Shown here piece after piece: positions 1 to 9,718 of a stretch of DNA of 64,000 bases. The notes below the pieces were generated by a model. It had not been told where the DNA came from, searched no databases, and saw only the letters and a program-made list of their open reading frames with translations. A program made the position numbers and the translations under genes. Origin of the DNA: Seribacter sp963934295 (GTDB taxonomy: Bacteria; Verrucomicrobiota; Verrucomicrobiia; Opitutales; Seribacteraceae); assembly GCA_963934295.1 (NCBI GenBank), contig CAWVXY010000004.1, positions 62,001 through 126,000 on the forward strand, given 5' to 3'. Position 1 is the first letter of the stretch. Each line of letters begins with the position of its first letter.

Positions 1-2
1 CG

Positions 3-2612
3 AAAAACTTTACTGAGGATGATCTGGCCTGTTATGATGGAGCCAATTGGGTCAAGTTATCTTTGGTTCCCGGTATATCTGAAAACCCCCTACCCGCCCG
101 AGAAGAACCCGAGCAGAAGGATAAGAATCCGGAGCACACCCCATCCGTAAAGGTGCGGGCAACGCTTGAACAACAGACCGCCAAACCGGTTCCCAAAACC
201 TGTAGAAAAATTTATGTTCTCAGCGGGGTGGCTTTAGTTTCAATTTCTTTGATCGGAGGTATTATCTACTTTTTTACAGGTGAAAAGACTGATTTAAGCA
301 CACAAACCACCGATTCAAATAATGCAATTGAAGCTATTTCGTTGAGTGAAAAAAAACCTTCCGGAACCACCTCATTTGATCCGCGCCCGGCCGCTGAAAA
401 AATCGACGAACTCCTGAATGCTCACTTAAAAAGTGAGAACCTGAACCCCAATCCTCTTATCAGTGACGGTCTATTCCTCCGACGAATTTACCTCTCGATC
501 ATCGGCCGTATACCCACGATTTTAGAAGCAAATAATTTCCTCAATTCCAACTCCAAAAACAAACATTCAGAACTGATTCAAAAATTACTTTCAAATGATC
601 CGGGCTACACGGCTCATCACTATCAATTTTGGGCGGATCTGCTGCGGATTCCCACGAATGTTGATTATACTCTTTATTATCGGGAATGGATCAAAAGCCA
701 GATAAGAAACAACACTCCTTACGATGACCTCGTACACCAACTGGTAAGCGGGCATGGACTGATTTTTGACAACCCTGCCGCCGCCTACTATCTGAGGGAT
801 GCAGGTATGGCCCTCGACAATATGTCCAATTCAGTCCGTATCTTCCTGGGTACCCGTTTGGAATGTGCTCAGTGCCACGACCACCCATTCGACAAATGGA
901 CCCAAATGGATTATTTCAAAATGGCTGCTTATACCTATGATTTTGATGTTCGTATGGGGGTGGCCAAAAATTCAAACCGTCAGCGGGTCTATCAGGATTT
1001 TGGAAAAAGAAAGAATGCCGCTTATAAGAAAGAGGCAGGTTTTGAAGACTTTCCCCATATTCATGATGAATCAAAAATCGACGACTGGCTTGGTCAGCCG
1101 TATGCACCGGGTTACCTAGAACGAAATAACCTCACCAAGGAACAATTCAAAGAAGCCGCAGTTCGGGCCATTGCGGCTCGAAAAAAAGTCGAAGATTTTG
1201 ACAATCCGGTTTCTCAGTCTGTCAACATGCTTTACGGGCATATTTCTAATGTTCAGGTAAAGCACCATGACGACAAACCCCTCAAACTCCCTCACGATTA
1301 CCAGTATGACAACGGTGCGCCCGAGGAGATTGTTAAACCCGGCACCATGTTTGGACCGGAAATCCCTCATCTTGAAGATCAGACGGAACGAAAAAATGCC
1401 TATGCAAACTGGTTAACCTCTCCCGAAAATCCTCGCTTCACCCGAGTGATTGTTAATCGACTATGGAAACGAGCGTTTGGTCACGGAATCTTTGAACCTG
1501 TGGACAACTTGACGGATCGAACCGAAATCAACCAACCAGCATTACTCCATTTTCTTGAAAATTTAATGCAGGAACTTGATTACGACATCCGTGCTTTTCA
1601 AAATGTTCTCTTTCACACTGAACTTTTCCGCAGGGAAATGCACCTGGAAGATCATTCCCCGGGAATGAAATTTCATTTTGCCGGCCCGCTGTTAAAGCGA
1701 ATGAGTGCCGAACAAATCTGGGATTCCATTACCACGCTCATTCTCCCTAATGTGGACACTTATGCCCCAAATAAGAAACGGACCCAGGAACGGATTGCCC
1801 GAACGAAAGCAATTTACCAGAGCCTTGAAGGCAGACCTATTGAAGAAGTCTTGCCCAGAATAAGGGAAGCCGGTGCACAACGACGTGAAATGCGGGCCGA
1901 ACAGGTTGAATATGAGAAAAAAATCTCTTCCGCATATGCTCAATCCAATAATGAACTTGCCAGAAAATTGACGGATGAACTCAAAGTAAAAGTCCGTGCT
2001 ATGGAAACAAAGAATCGCGAACTGGTCCTGGTTGACCTCAAGGACAACCAAGCAAACCCTGCGATGATGATTGGGAGCTCCATGATGGGGAGTTCAATGG
2101 ACACAACTACAATGGAAACCAATGATCGAATATCTCAGGCACGACCCCGAAAAGCGCCGGGTAATCTGGATCCAAACGAACGCAGGCGGTGGGAGGACAG
2201 GGAGCGACTATCCCTGCGTCATTTTCGGGATGTGGTCCGACAAATGGCACGGGCGGTGGAATTGGAATCACCTGCCAAGCGTGGACATTTTTTACGGGAC
2301 TTTGGCCAGTCAGACCGAGAAGTAATCGACAACTCTTCATCCCATGCATCCGTCCCACAGGCTTTATACTTGCTCAACAGCCCCCTGAATGTTGCCATTC
2401 AAAACTCAAACGCATTTCTTGGTGGGTTACTCGCTGCACTGCAAAAACCAGAGGATAAGATTGATCTCATTTACCGATCCATGCTTACAAGAAAACCCAC
2501 GCAAATAGAAATGGAAAGAATTCTTGTCAGTTATCAAACCCACGGGGAAGAAACCATCGAAGACCTTGTCTGGGCTCTCCTGAATTCACGCCAATTTATA
2601 TTTATCCAATGA
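3..2612 (+). CDS. DUF1549/DUF1553 cytochrome-type protein, 5' partial
   Basis: The reading frame is open from the window edge, so the true start lies upstream. A TTG at 63 is available, but the 20 codons before it have no stop and continue a plausible domain (DLACYDGANWVKLSLVPG), which resembles the end of a GYF_2-type domain. Next come a linker and one membrane segment (about residues 50-72 counted from the TTG), then a long extracytoplasmic part. That part has a DUF1549-like region with FLRRIYLSIIGRIPT, a CAQCH haem-binding motif at residues 268-272, and a DUF1553 region with NRLWKRAFGHGIFEPVDNL. The family is common in Planctomycetes and Verrucomicrobia and is usually encoded next to DUF1501, as here (4-bp overlap). 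The biochemical role is not established. I infer a membrane-anchored protein facing the periplasm with a cytoplasmic N-terminal domain. Confidence 0.9.
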   Translation, partial: KNFTEDDLACYDGANWVKLSLVPGISENPLPAREEPEQKDKNPEHTPSVKVRATLEQQTAKPVPKTCRKIYVLSGVALVSISLIGGIIYFFTGEKTDLSTQTTDSNNAIEAISLSEKKPSGTTSFDPRPAAEKIDELLNAHLKSENLNPNPLISDGLFLRRIYLSIIGRIPTILEANNFLNSNSKNKHSELIQKLLSNDPGYTAHHYQFWADLLRIPTNVDYTLYYREWIKSQIRNNTPYDDLVHQLVSGHGLIFDNPAAAYYLRDAGMALDNMSNSVRIFLGTRLECAQCHDHPFDKWTQMDYFKMAAYTYDFDVRMGVAKNSNRQRVYQDFGKRKNAAYKKEAGFEDFPHIHDESKIDDWLGQPYAPGYLERNNLTKEQFKEAAVRAIAARKKVEDFDNPVSQSVNMLYGHISNVQVKHHDDKPLKLPHDYQYDNGAPEEIVKPGTMFGPEIPHLEDQTERKNAYANWLTSPENPRFTRVIVNRLWKRAFGHGIFEPVDNLTDRTEINQPALLHFLENLMQELDYDIRAFQNVLFHTELFRREMHLEDHSPGMKFHFAGPLLKRMSAEQIWDSITTLILPNVDTYAPNKKRTQERIARTKAIYQSLEGRPIEEVLPRIREAGAQRREMRAEQVEYEKKISSAYAQSNNELARKLTDELKVKVRAMETKNRELVLVDLKDNQANPAMMIGSSMMGSSMDTTTMETNDRISQARPRKAPGNLDPNERRRWEDRERLSLRHFRDVVRQMARAVELESPAKRGHFLRDFGQSDREVIDNSSSHASVPQALYLLNSPLNVAIQNSNAFLGGLLAALQKPEDKIDLIYRSMLTRKPTQIEMERILVSYQTHGEETIEDLVWALLNSRQFIFIQ

Positions 2613-3877
2613 TTAAGACAGATTATAACCGCCGCCGTTTTCTCGAACTCGCTGCCGGAAGCTTTCTTGGGGTTTCCGCGAGCAATAGCTTTGGAGCCGC
2701 CGGGAAGGAAAGTGCCATTCCACAGCTCGCTGATCCTGCGAAGCAGCTCATTTATCTTTATATGGAAGGAGGCATGAGCCATCTTGACACCTTCGACCTC
2801 AAAACAGGTCATGAAAATCAGGGGTCAACCCAGCCGATCAATACCAATGTGGATGGCATCCGTGTCTCGAGTCATCTCCCCAACTTGGCCAGGCACGCCG
2901 ACAAACTCTGCATCGTGAACTCACTCACTTCCACCGCGGGAGATCATGAAAAAGGAAATTATTTCATGCACACCAGCTACCAACAACGGGCAACTATTCG
3001 ACACCCCGGTATTGGCTCCTGGTATCATAAACTTAAGGGCAAACTCAACCCTACCCTACCCGCATCGGTCTTTGTCGGGCGCGAAAGTCGTTTTCATGGA
3101 AGCGGGGGATTTTTTGAACCCGAATTCGAGCCGCTCGCCATCAATGAACCCCAGTCCGGGCTCAAATACGCACGGTCCTTGGTTGAGAAAAATCGCTTTG
3201 AGAGACGAATAAACCTCGCCAATGATATTGATGCAGAATTCCTCAAACGATATCATTCCAAACCAATTCGAGCTTACGGTCATATGTATGCGGATGCGGT
3301 CCGGTTAATGGACAGCCCGGACCTAGCCGCCTTTGATATTCATCGGGAGGATGAAAAAACGAAATCCCGTTATGGCAGCGAGCCCTTCGGTCAGGGCTGC
3401 CTGCTTGCCCGTCGCTTAATCGAACGAAATGTTCGCTCGGTTGAAGTCAGTTTCGGGGGCTGGGATACCCACCAAAACAACTTTACCTCCCTACCAGAGC
3501 TCTGCCACACTATGGATCAGGCTGTAGCCGCCCTGCTTGAGGACTTAGAGCGAGTTGGTAAGCTTAACGACACTGTTGTAGTTTTAACCACCGAATTTGG
3601 TCGCACTCCGCAGATTAACCAAAATGTGGGAAGAGACCATTATCCGCAGGCATTCACCAGCGTTCTCGCAGGAGGAGGATTTAAGGGCGGATATGTTCAT
3701 GGTAAGACTTCCGAAGGGGGCGAAGAAGTGATCGAAAACTCCATGACCATTCCTGATTTTAACGCAACAATTGCGCACGCCTTGGGGATTCCTGTCGATC
3801 ATGTGCTCTATAGCCCCACCGTCCGACCCTTCACGGTTGCACACAAAGGCAAGCCCCAACTCGACCTCCTGTCCTAA
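2609..3877 (+). CDS. DUF1501 domain protein, Tat-type signal
   Basis: This 422-residue protein starts at an ATG that overlaps the TGA of the preceding gene (ATGA), so the two are translationally coupled. The N-terminus has a twin-arginine-like signal (NRRRFLELAAG, residues 7-17) followed by a hydrophobic stretch, indicating export. The body matches the DUF1501 family, which is distantly related to alkaline phosphatase/sulfatase folds: YLYMEGGMSHLDTFDLK near the start, FGGWDTHQNN in the middle, and VVVLTTEFGRTPQIN with GRDHYPQAF toward the end, which supply likely metal-binding Asp and His residues. The DUF1549-DUF1501 pair is a hallmark of PVC bacteria. The substrate is unknown. Confidence 0.93.
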   Translation: MIKTDYNRRRFLELAAGSFLGVSASNSFGAAGKESAIPQLADPAKQLIYLYMEGGMSHLDTFDLKTGHENQGSTQPINTNVDGIRVSSHLPNLARHADKLCIVNSLTSTAGDHEKGNYFMHTSYQQRATIRHPGIGSWYHKLKGKLNPTLPASVFVGRESRFHGSGGFFEPEFEPLAINEPQSGLKYARSLVEKNRFERRINLANDIDAEFLKRYHSKPIRAYGHMYADAVRLMDSPDLAAFDIHREDEKTKSRYGSEPFGQGCLLARRLIERNVRSVEVSFGGWDTHQNNFTSLPELCHTMDQAVAALLEDLERVGKLNDTVVVLTTEFGRTPQINQNVGRDHYPQAFTSVLAGGGFKGGYVHGKTSEGGEEVIENSMTIPDFNATIAHALGIPVDHVLYSPTVRPFTVAHKGKPQLDLLS

Positions 3878-3984
3878 TATAGAAATATTGTTTCACCCCT
3901 CAGTTTTTTCGACTTCGAGCTTCATTGGCTTTACCCAGTTGCAGTTGCCAGCGATGAATAAAGTAGGTAGGAAATAGCTTTCAA

Positions 3985-5364
3985 ATGCACATAATTGATA
4001 CAAATAAAACTCGAATGTCTCGCCTTTCTTCCAGTAGTGCCGAGCTATTTAAACAAGTTCAAACCCTTGACTGGGATGAACTGAAATCAGCGTTGAATGA
4101 ATGTGTTTTTAAAAAGGATGCTGTCGGCTTACCCAATGAATACGGACCCGCTTCCTACTTTCCACTTGTTCCTGAAAGTCATGACCAGGAAGAGCTTTAT
4201 GATCGGGCCTTTAAGCATGGCGAAGACATGATCCGTGCTGGTAAAACCGCTGCATTCACCGTTGCGGGTGGACAAGGTACGCGATTGGGGTACGAAGGTC
4301 CTAAAGGGACCCTCCCAGTTAGTCCAATTAAAAATAAACCACTCTTCCAACTCTTTGCCGAACAAATTCGCGGGATAGCGGAGAAGTATGAGGTCACAAT
4401 TCCATGGTATATCATGTGCAGTCCTTTAAATTTGGAAGCAACGACCTCACATTTTAAAAAAAATAATTACTACGGATTAGGAAAAGAAAATCTTCAATTC
4501 TTTACTCAGGGAGTCATGCCCGCAACTGACTTCGATGGAAATTTACTCCTAGCCTCTCAGGACAATCTCGCCCTCTCGCCCAACGGGCACGGCGGTTCCC
4601 TAAAAGCGCTGATTGATTCCGGTTCGATTACCGATATGGCACAGCGTGGCGTTGAACATGTGTCCTATTTCCAAGTGGACAACCCCCTGGTCAGCATAAT
4701 CAATCCCCTCTTTATCGGACTACATGATTTACAGACTTCCGATATGTCCAGCCGCTCACTTACCAAAACCGGACCATTTGAAAAACTGGGTAACTTTGTT
4801 TCGACCGGAGACCGGATTTCAATAATCGAATATTCCGATTTACCTGAGGAAAAAGCCCTTGAAAAAGAAGAGGATGGACGAATCAAATACCGAGCAGGAA
4901 GTCCGGCAATTCATATTCTTCGCCGAGATTTTATCGAACAGTTTGCCAGTGGGGAAATTAAACTGCCCTACCATAGAGCGGAAAAAAAAGTCGCACATTT
5001 AAACGAAAACGGAGATCTTGTAACTCCGGAAAAACCCAATGCCGTTAAATTTGAAACCTTTGTATTCGACGCCCTCCCCTTAGCCAAAAATCCGCTCATT
5101 TTAGAAGCGGATCGACTCGAAGAATTTTCCCCGGTTAAGAATAAAACAGGAATCGATTCGCTTGAAAGTTCGCGATCTGATCAAAGTAAGCGGGCCAGAC
5201 GCTGGCTTGAAAAGGCCGGATACACAGTCAGTGAAGAATCCACCGTTGAGATTAGTCCCCGTACCTTTCCTTCCGCACTCGATCTACAGGGTGCTGACCT
5301 GCAACAATACGACCTCGACTCGAAAATCATTTACTTGGGTGACGAAATTCGAGCAGATGAATAA
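3985..5364 (+). CDS. UAP1-like UDP-sugar pyrophosphorylase
   Basis: This 459-residue cytoplasmic protein belongs to the eukaryotic-type UDPGP family (UTP plus hexose/HexNAc 1-phosphate gives UDP-sugar plus PPi). Visible motifs are the nucleotide-binding GGQGTRLGYEGPKGTLP near residue 87, the sugar-site SPNGHGGSLKALI near 200, the metal-region VDNPLVSIINPLFIG near 230, and VKFETFVFDALPLA near 350. The overall pattern resembles UDP-N-acetylhexosamine pyrophosphorylases (UAP1/AGX) more than bacterial GalU or GlmU. Substrate choice (GlcNAc, GalNAc or Glc 1-phosphate) cannot be read from the sequence. An alternative ATG ten codons downstream (4015) would also give a complete domain. There is no signal peptide. 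The stop lies 12 bp from the stop of the converging outer-membrane gene. Confidence 0.9.
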   Translation: MHIIDTNKTRMSRLSSSSAELFKQVQTLDWDELKSALNECVFKKDAVGLPNEYGPASYFPLVPESHDQEELYDRAFKHGEDMIRAGKTAAFTVAGGQGTRLGYEGPKGTLPVSPIKNKPLFQLFAEQIRGIAEKYEVTIPWYIMCSPLNLEATTSHFKKNNYYGLGKENLQFFTQGVMPATDFDGNLLLASQDNLALSPNGHGGSLKALIDSGSITDMAQRGVEHVSYFQVDNPLVSIINPLFIGLHDLQTSDMSSRSLTKTGPFEKLGNFVSTGDRISIIEYSDLPEEKALEKEEDGRIKYRAGSPAIHILRRDFIEQFASGEIKLPYHRAEKKVAHLNENGDLVTPEKPNAVKFETFVFDALPLAKNPLILEADRLEEFSPVKNKTGIDSLESSRSDQSKRARRWLEKAGYTVSEESTVEISPRTFPSALDLQGADLQQYDLDSKIIYLGDEIRADE

Positions 5365-5376
5365 ATATTGGGCCTC

Positions 5377-6558
5377 TTACCAAAAGAAGGACAAGCTTGC
5401 CTGCAGATAATCGTCGCGCTTTACCTGTTCAAGAAAACTGCCGGATCTGGGACTCACCAGAAAATTACCCTCTAAAGTCCATTTCCAGTTTTCATTAATG
5501 CGCCGAGTTGACTCAAGGAACGCATTATTCATTCGTCCAGTTTGGTGGTCAAAGATAGTCCCAATCAGTAACTCAAATCCATTTTCATCATTCAATGCCA
5601 CCCGTGAACCCAGAAAGGTCGCATTATCCAATCCGCTTCCAGCAAGCTCTTTGCGATCGTCATAAAGGTATTCATAAAGAAAGCCCACATCCATGCCTCT
5701 GTGAACATTGGCAAAAGTGTATTCAAATCCGGTTACTGAAGCCCAGTAGTTTCCATTCAGGTCACTGTGCTTGGATAAGACTTCGGCTTTGAGCAGCCAG
5801 TCGCTAATTGTGTACTGTATTTCGAGACTGGCTTGCCTGGCCTGTCCATAAACCGGTTTAAGTGTGGTTCCATCTGCATTCTTATACAATCGCGGTTCCC
5901 GATCAGTTCCCTCGAAATAGGATAAAGCCCAATCCAGTTCATCCATGTAGTGAGACCAGCGAAAAGCAGCATCGAGATGATTGTTGCCATTACCGCTGAG
6001 ATAGCTTGCGGTTTCCATATTTACAACCGGACTGCCTCGAAACCGCCCGTCAATTCCCGAAAAAGTCCGTTCTCGAAAATAAGGAAGCAGAAATATTTCA
6101 AAATTTCCAAATTCATTTACATAGGCAATATTGATCATGGGTTGCCCCAATTTATCTTCCCCATCTGGACTCTCCACGAGGTCAGTCTGGTTAATCACAT
6201 CAACCAAATGCTGGCTCTCCGTCACTCCCCAGAAAACCTTACTGATCCCTACCCGAAGTTCAATCAGGTCCCAACTACCAAGGAAACTCAGTTCGCGAAT
6301 ATCAACATGGCTACGCTTATTATCAAGACTACTGTAGCGCACAAAGGGTTCGAAAGTGAAAACCTTTCTGTCCTCATCCCATGCAATTACGTATTCAGGT
6401 TGTATGATAATTGATAGGTCCACTCTATCACTGTTTTCATGTGCTCCTTCGTGAAAATAACCCCGGGGTTCAAAAGAGAGTTCACCGGAAAATTCCCCGG
6501 AAAATGCTGTCGACCTGCAAACCAGGCACAGAATTACAATTGTTTGAAAGGAAACCAA
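5377..6558 (-). CDS. outer-membrane beta-barrel protein
   Basis: This 393-residue protein has a signal peptide (MVSFQTIVILCLVCRSTAFS) and then many short alternating polar/aromatic strands. It ends in ...YLQASLSFFW: the terminal aromatic residue is the signature recognised by the BAM outer-membrane assembly machinery. It is the last gene of a three-gene minus-strand operon after the RND exporter and the LolA-like protein, starting 2 bp after the LolA-like stop. In proteobacterial neighbourhoods of the same shape the barrel is a DUF1302-like or uncharacterised porin-like protein, which fits here. Its role is inferred to be the outer-membrane component or partner of the RND transporter. No catalytic motif was seen. 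Confidence 0.8.
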   Translation of the reverse strand: MVSFQTIVILCLVCRSTAFSGEFSGELSFEPRGYFHEGAHENSDRVDLSIIIQPEYVIAWDEDRKVFTFEPFVRYSSLDNKRSHVDIRELSFLGSWDLIELRVGISKVFWGVTESQHLVDVINQTDLVESPDGEDKLGQPMINIAYVNEFGNFEIFLLPYFRERTFSGIDGRFRGSPVVNMETASYLSGNGNNHLDAAFRWSHYMDELDWALSYFEGTDREPRLYKNADGTTLKPVYGQARQASLEIQYTISDWLLKAEVLSKHSDLNGNYWASVTGFEYTFANVHRGMDVGFLYEYLYDDRKELAGSGLDNATFLGSRVALNDENGFELLIGTIFDHQTGRMNNAFLESTRRINENWKWTLEGNFLVSPRSGSFLEQVKRDDYLQASLSFFW

Positions 6559-6560
6559 TT

Positions 6561-7364
6561 TTATCGTGCCCTTTTCAGGGCATTCTGATCGAAATCCCGT
6601 TCCGTAAGATCCTGTTCGAATTTTATGTTACTCCAAATTAGTTGAGTGCTCTTTCCGGACTGATGATTAGTCATCTCCATCCGACTGGAGCGCCATTTTT
6701 TATTCGAATATTGCTTGTAGTCTTCAAAATTCAGGGTTTTCAGTTTTTCCCCTTTTCGGTCATAAAACTCAATCTTACCAATTCGCCAATTTGCTGCATC
6801 GACCCATACGACTTGTTTGGTGTAGCCAGACTTGGGATCTACCGGTACCCGTTCAATCACATGACCCTCCGATCCCATCACCGATTCTTCACGAATGTAT
6901 TCGTAGCTATACTTTTCCACTTCCTGACTTGATATGTCTTCATATGCAAATTCGCTGCCCATAAAAGGACCCGATTTGTTATTGGATGAAATTCGTTTTA
7001 CCCGTTTCAATGCAGGTAGAAAGAGCCATTGGTCATCCGGTTCAAGTGCGTGAGTGAAACTTAGAAATGCGGTTCCCTTCACATCCCGGGGAGAACTGAA
7101 AATAGTCAGTGATTTATCGCCATCTCCATCGACTTCGAGAGATTTGATGGTCATACGCCGGATGGACTCCTGTCCCTGCTTGTTTCGTAGTGTCATGGTT
7201 GCCTCGGAGACTTGATTGACAAAACCCTCATCTTCCCGATCGATTTGTCGGGCCACCCAGAGCCCTCTTTCCTCCTTCGGAACCGTCTCCTGACCCAAAG
7301 CTCCGGTACCTGAAAAAGAAAAGACCACAAGGACGAGGATAATGTTTAACTGAAATAATTTCAT
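6561..7364 (-). CDS. LolA-like outer-membrane lipoprotein-sorting protein
   Basis: This 267-residue exported protein (signal peptide about residues 1-24, cleaved near GALGQ) belongs to the LolA-like family annotated as outer membrane lipoprotein-sorting protein (PF17131 type). Characteristic stretches are MTIKSLEVDGDGDKSL, DDQWLFLPALKRVKRISS and GSEFAYEDISSQEVEKYSY. The family is a half-barrel that binds lipids or lipoproteins in the periplasm and is regularly encoded next to MMPL/RND exporters. Here its start overlaps the RND stop by 4 bp. I infer that it carries a hydrophobic cargo between the RND pump and the outer membrane; the cargo is unknown. It is not the housekeeping LolA, which is shorter and not encoded in this context. 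Confidence 0.88.
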   Translation of the reverse strand: MKLFQLNIILVLVVFSFSGTGALGQETVPKEERGLWVARQIDREDEGFVNQVSEATMTLRNKQGQESIRRMTIKSLEVDGDGDKSLTIFSSPRDVKGTAFLSFTHALEPDDQWLFLPALKRVKRISSNNKSGPFMGSEFAYEDISSQEVEKYSYEYIREESVMGSEGHVIERVPVDPKSGYTKQVVWVDAANWRIGKIEFYDRKGEKLKTLNFEDYKQYSNKKWRSSRMEMTNHQSGKSTQLIWSNIKFEQDLTERDFDQNALKRAR

Positions 7365-9718
7365 TGCGTGTTCGATTTTGATTGTTTGTTCGAAATTGTT
7401 TTTTGATCCCCGCTCAAGCTTAACACGGCGGGAAGGAGGGTAAAGTCAATCAAAAGAGCCAAGGCAATCGTCAGGGCAGAAAGTGCACCCAAAATATAAT
7501 TCATCTTAAATTCTGACAACATCAGCACGGCAAACCCAATTACTAAGATTGCACTGGTCACGACCAAGGCACCTCCGACATTCTCGAAAGCGTATTGAAC
7601 CGATTCATCCACCCCAAGCCCCTTCTCTCGTCTGGCTAAATTGAATTTGGTCAGAAAATGAACCGAGTCATCCACCACAATCCCCAAAGTAACTGATCCC
7701 ACGATCGCAATAGTGAACCCCGCCTCGCCCACAAATATTGACCATACGCCGTATCCCAGGATGATTGGGACCAGGTTAGGAATAAGAGAAAGAAGTCCGT
7801 ATTTCACGCTACCCAAAGCTACCATCATAACCACGGTAATTAATCCAAAGGCCAGAAGCGTGCCTTTAACCATGGCGACCACATTACGATGTGAAATATG
7901 GCTGAACATAATAACAGGGGAACTTGCGAGTGTGTGCATACTTTCCGGACAATTCTTCTTCAGCCAATTCTCAGCCCTGGTCACTATTTCAATTATTTCC
8001 GAAGTGGTCACAAATCCAAGGTTGGCAGTCATTCTGGTGGAGGATTTATCGACATCGACCTGGTTATTTAAATCCAAACCGTACGGCAAACTCATTTCAT
8101 AAAGCAGAAGATATTGAGCGGCCAGATCACGGGCTTCCGGAAGTTTGTAATAAGATTCCTCATCCGCATGCATATTCTTATTCAGCCTTTTGAATACATC
8201 CGTGATACTGTTTACATGGGTGACCATACGCTCATTACGTAAGAAATTGGCAAATTCTTCCACTTTTTTTAGAAAAGCGGGGTCTGCGATCCCCTGGGAC
8301 TCTCCCGAACTGAGATCAAAATTAATCTGATAAATCCCGGTTAGATTTTTCATGGTGTAGTCCGAATCGATTCGGAAGTTATTGTCCTTCGAGAAGTATC
8401 CAATAAACTCATCATTCAATTCAATCTTGGGAATTTGTAAGCCGATCAGGATAGTCGCGATCGAACTGATCATTGCAATTGATTTTCTACGACCGGTTAC
8501 CCATGAACCAACATGTGTTCCCCATGGGTTAGAAATTTTATTGGATTTCCTCACTTTCAGGGGGAGGAGCGTGATCATTGCCGGTAAAACGGTAACCGAT
8601 AAGATAAAAGCCATGGCTACCCCCACCGAGGTTATGTTACCCAAATCATGAAAAGGAGGAGTGTCTGAAAAATTGAGGGATAAAAATCCCACAATTGTGG
8701 TGGCACTGGTAAGAAAAACCGGTTTCAGGTTTACCCGCAAACCCTCCACGACCGCATCACGCTTGGTATTTCCTTTCTGCAGAGCCACCAGAATGGATTT
8801 CAAAATATGAATCGAATCTGCAATCGCCAGGGTCATAATTACCACCGGAGCGATGGAAGAGGGTGGCGTGATTGGCGTTCCCATCCAACCCGCGAAACCC
8901 ATACCGCCAATGATAGATAACAGCATTACAATAAAAGTGGCAAAGACCGCTGATATCGAACGAAGAAGAACAAACATTATTAAGATTATTACTCCATACA
9001 TCGCAGGAGTGAGTGTGGTCATATCCTTCACGCCCGCTTCATTGAAAGCATTGTTCAACATCGTGTCTCCGGAAAGATGAACTTCATGTCCGGGGTACTT
9101 TTTCTTAAACTCATCCACAAGCTTACGGGCCTCCGCCACTGCCTCGGGAATTTCCATTGAATGCTTACCCGGGAAGGTCATAAGCACATTAACCGAGGTA
9201 ACACTCGCATCCGCATTGATTGATAATCCCTTGAGCAAAGGTTCGTTTAATGCAATCTCCCTTAACTTTTCATAGGACACCTTATTTTCAAGATCCGATA
9301 ATTCTTCCGGAGTAACCAGGTCCTTGACAATTAAATCATCCCCTTCCGCATAGGTGTGCTGAAAGTTGGTAATTGAATCTACCCTCCTTGAGTAAGGTAA
9401 CTGCCATGCCTGTTCGGTTAAAAAATGAATGCCAGACAATGTATTCTTTTTAAACACGTTTCCATCCTTTGGGGTGATGACAAATAATGCAGAATCGTCT
9501 TTGCTGTATACATTTTGTAACTTTTCGAAGGCCAAGCGCTGGGGATTGTCCTCCCCAAAAAAATAACGGTAATCACTGCTTATGGTTATAAACTGTCCGC
9601 CGTAGCCAAGCCCCAAGGCTAAAAGAACTCCGCAGGTAATAAAAACAATTGGATATCGAGTTACCCATTCCGCCCACCGTTTAGAAAATGTCTCTTTTTT
9701 CATGCCTTTAAGACACAA
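7361..9718 (-). CDS. RND/MMPL-family exporter
   Basis: This 785-residue membrane protein has the duplicated RND layout of the HpnN/MMPL type: one membrane helix near residues 20-40, a periplasmic loop, five helices around 235-390, a second loop, and a final five-helix block around 640-775. Helix-4-like motifs are VIMTLAIADSIHIL in the first half and LGIVVDDSVHFLTKFN in the second, giving the Asp residues expected for proton relay. I keep the TTG start at 9718 because GGAGG lies 10 bases upstream of it; the in-frame ATG at 9703 would sit 25 bases from that site. It leads an operon with a LolA-like protein and a barrel. Cargo is probably a lipid, hopanoid or other hydrophobic molecule, but this is inference from family. 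Confidence 0.92.
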   Translation of the reverse strand: MCLKGMKKETFSKRWAEWVTRYPIVFITCGVLLALGLGYGGQFITISSDYRYFFGEDNPQRLAFEKLQNVYSKDDSALFVITPKDGNVFKKNTLSGIHFLTEQAWQLPYSRRVDSITNFQHTYAEGDDLIVKDLVTPEELSDLENKVSYEKLREIALNEPLLKGLSINADASVTSVNVLMTFPGKHSMEIPEAVAEARKLVDEFKKKYPGHEVHLSGDTMLNNAFNEAGVKDMTTLTPAMYGVIILIMFVLLRSISAVFATFIVMLLSIIGGMGFAGWMGTPITPPSSIAPVVIMTLAIADSIHILKSILVALQKGNTKRDAVVEGLRVNLKPVFLTSATTIVGFLSLNFSDTPPFHDLGNITSVGVAMAFILSVTVLPAMITLLPLKVRKSNKISNPWGTHVGSWVTGRRKSIAMISSIATILIGLQIPKIELNDEFIGYFSKDNNFRIDSDYTMKNLTGIYQINFDLSSGESQGIADPAFLKKVEEFANFLRNERMVTHVNSITDVFKRLNKNMHADEESYYKLPEARDLAAQYLLLYEMSLPYGLDLNNQVDVDKSSTRMTANLGFVTTSEIIEIVTRAENWLKKNCPESMHTLASSPVIMFSHISHRNVVAMVKGTLLAFGLITVVMMVALGSVKYGLLSLIPNLVPIILGYGVWSIFVGEAGFTIAIVGSVTLGIVVDDSVHFLTKFNLARREKGLGVDESVQYAFENVGGALVVTSAILVIGFAVLMLSEFKMNYILGALSALTIALALLIDFTLLPAVLSLSGDQKTISNKQSKSNTQ

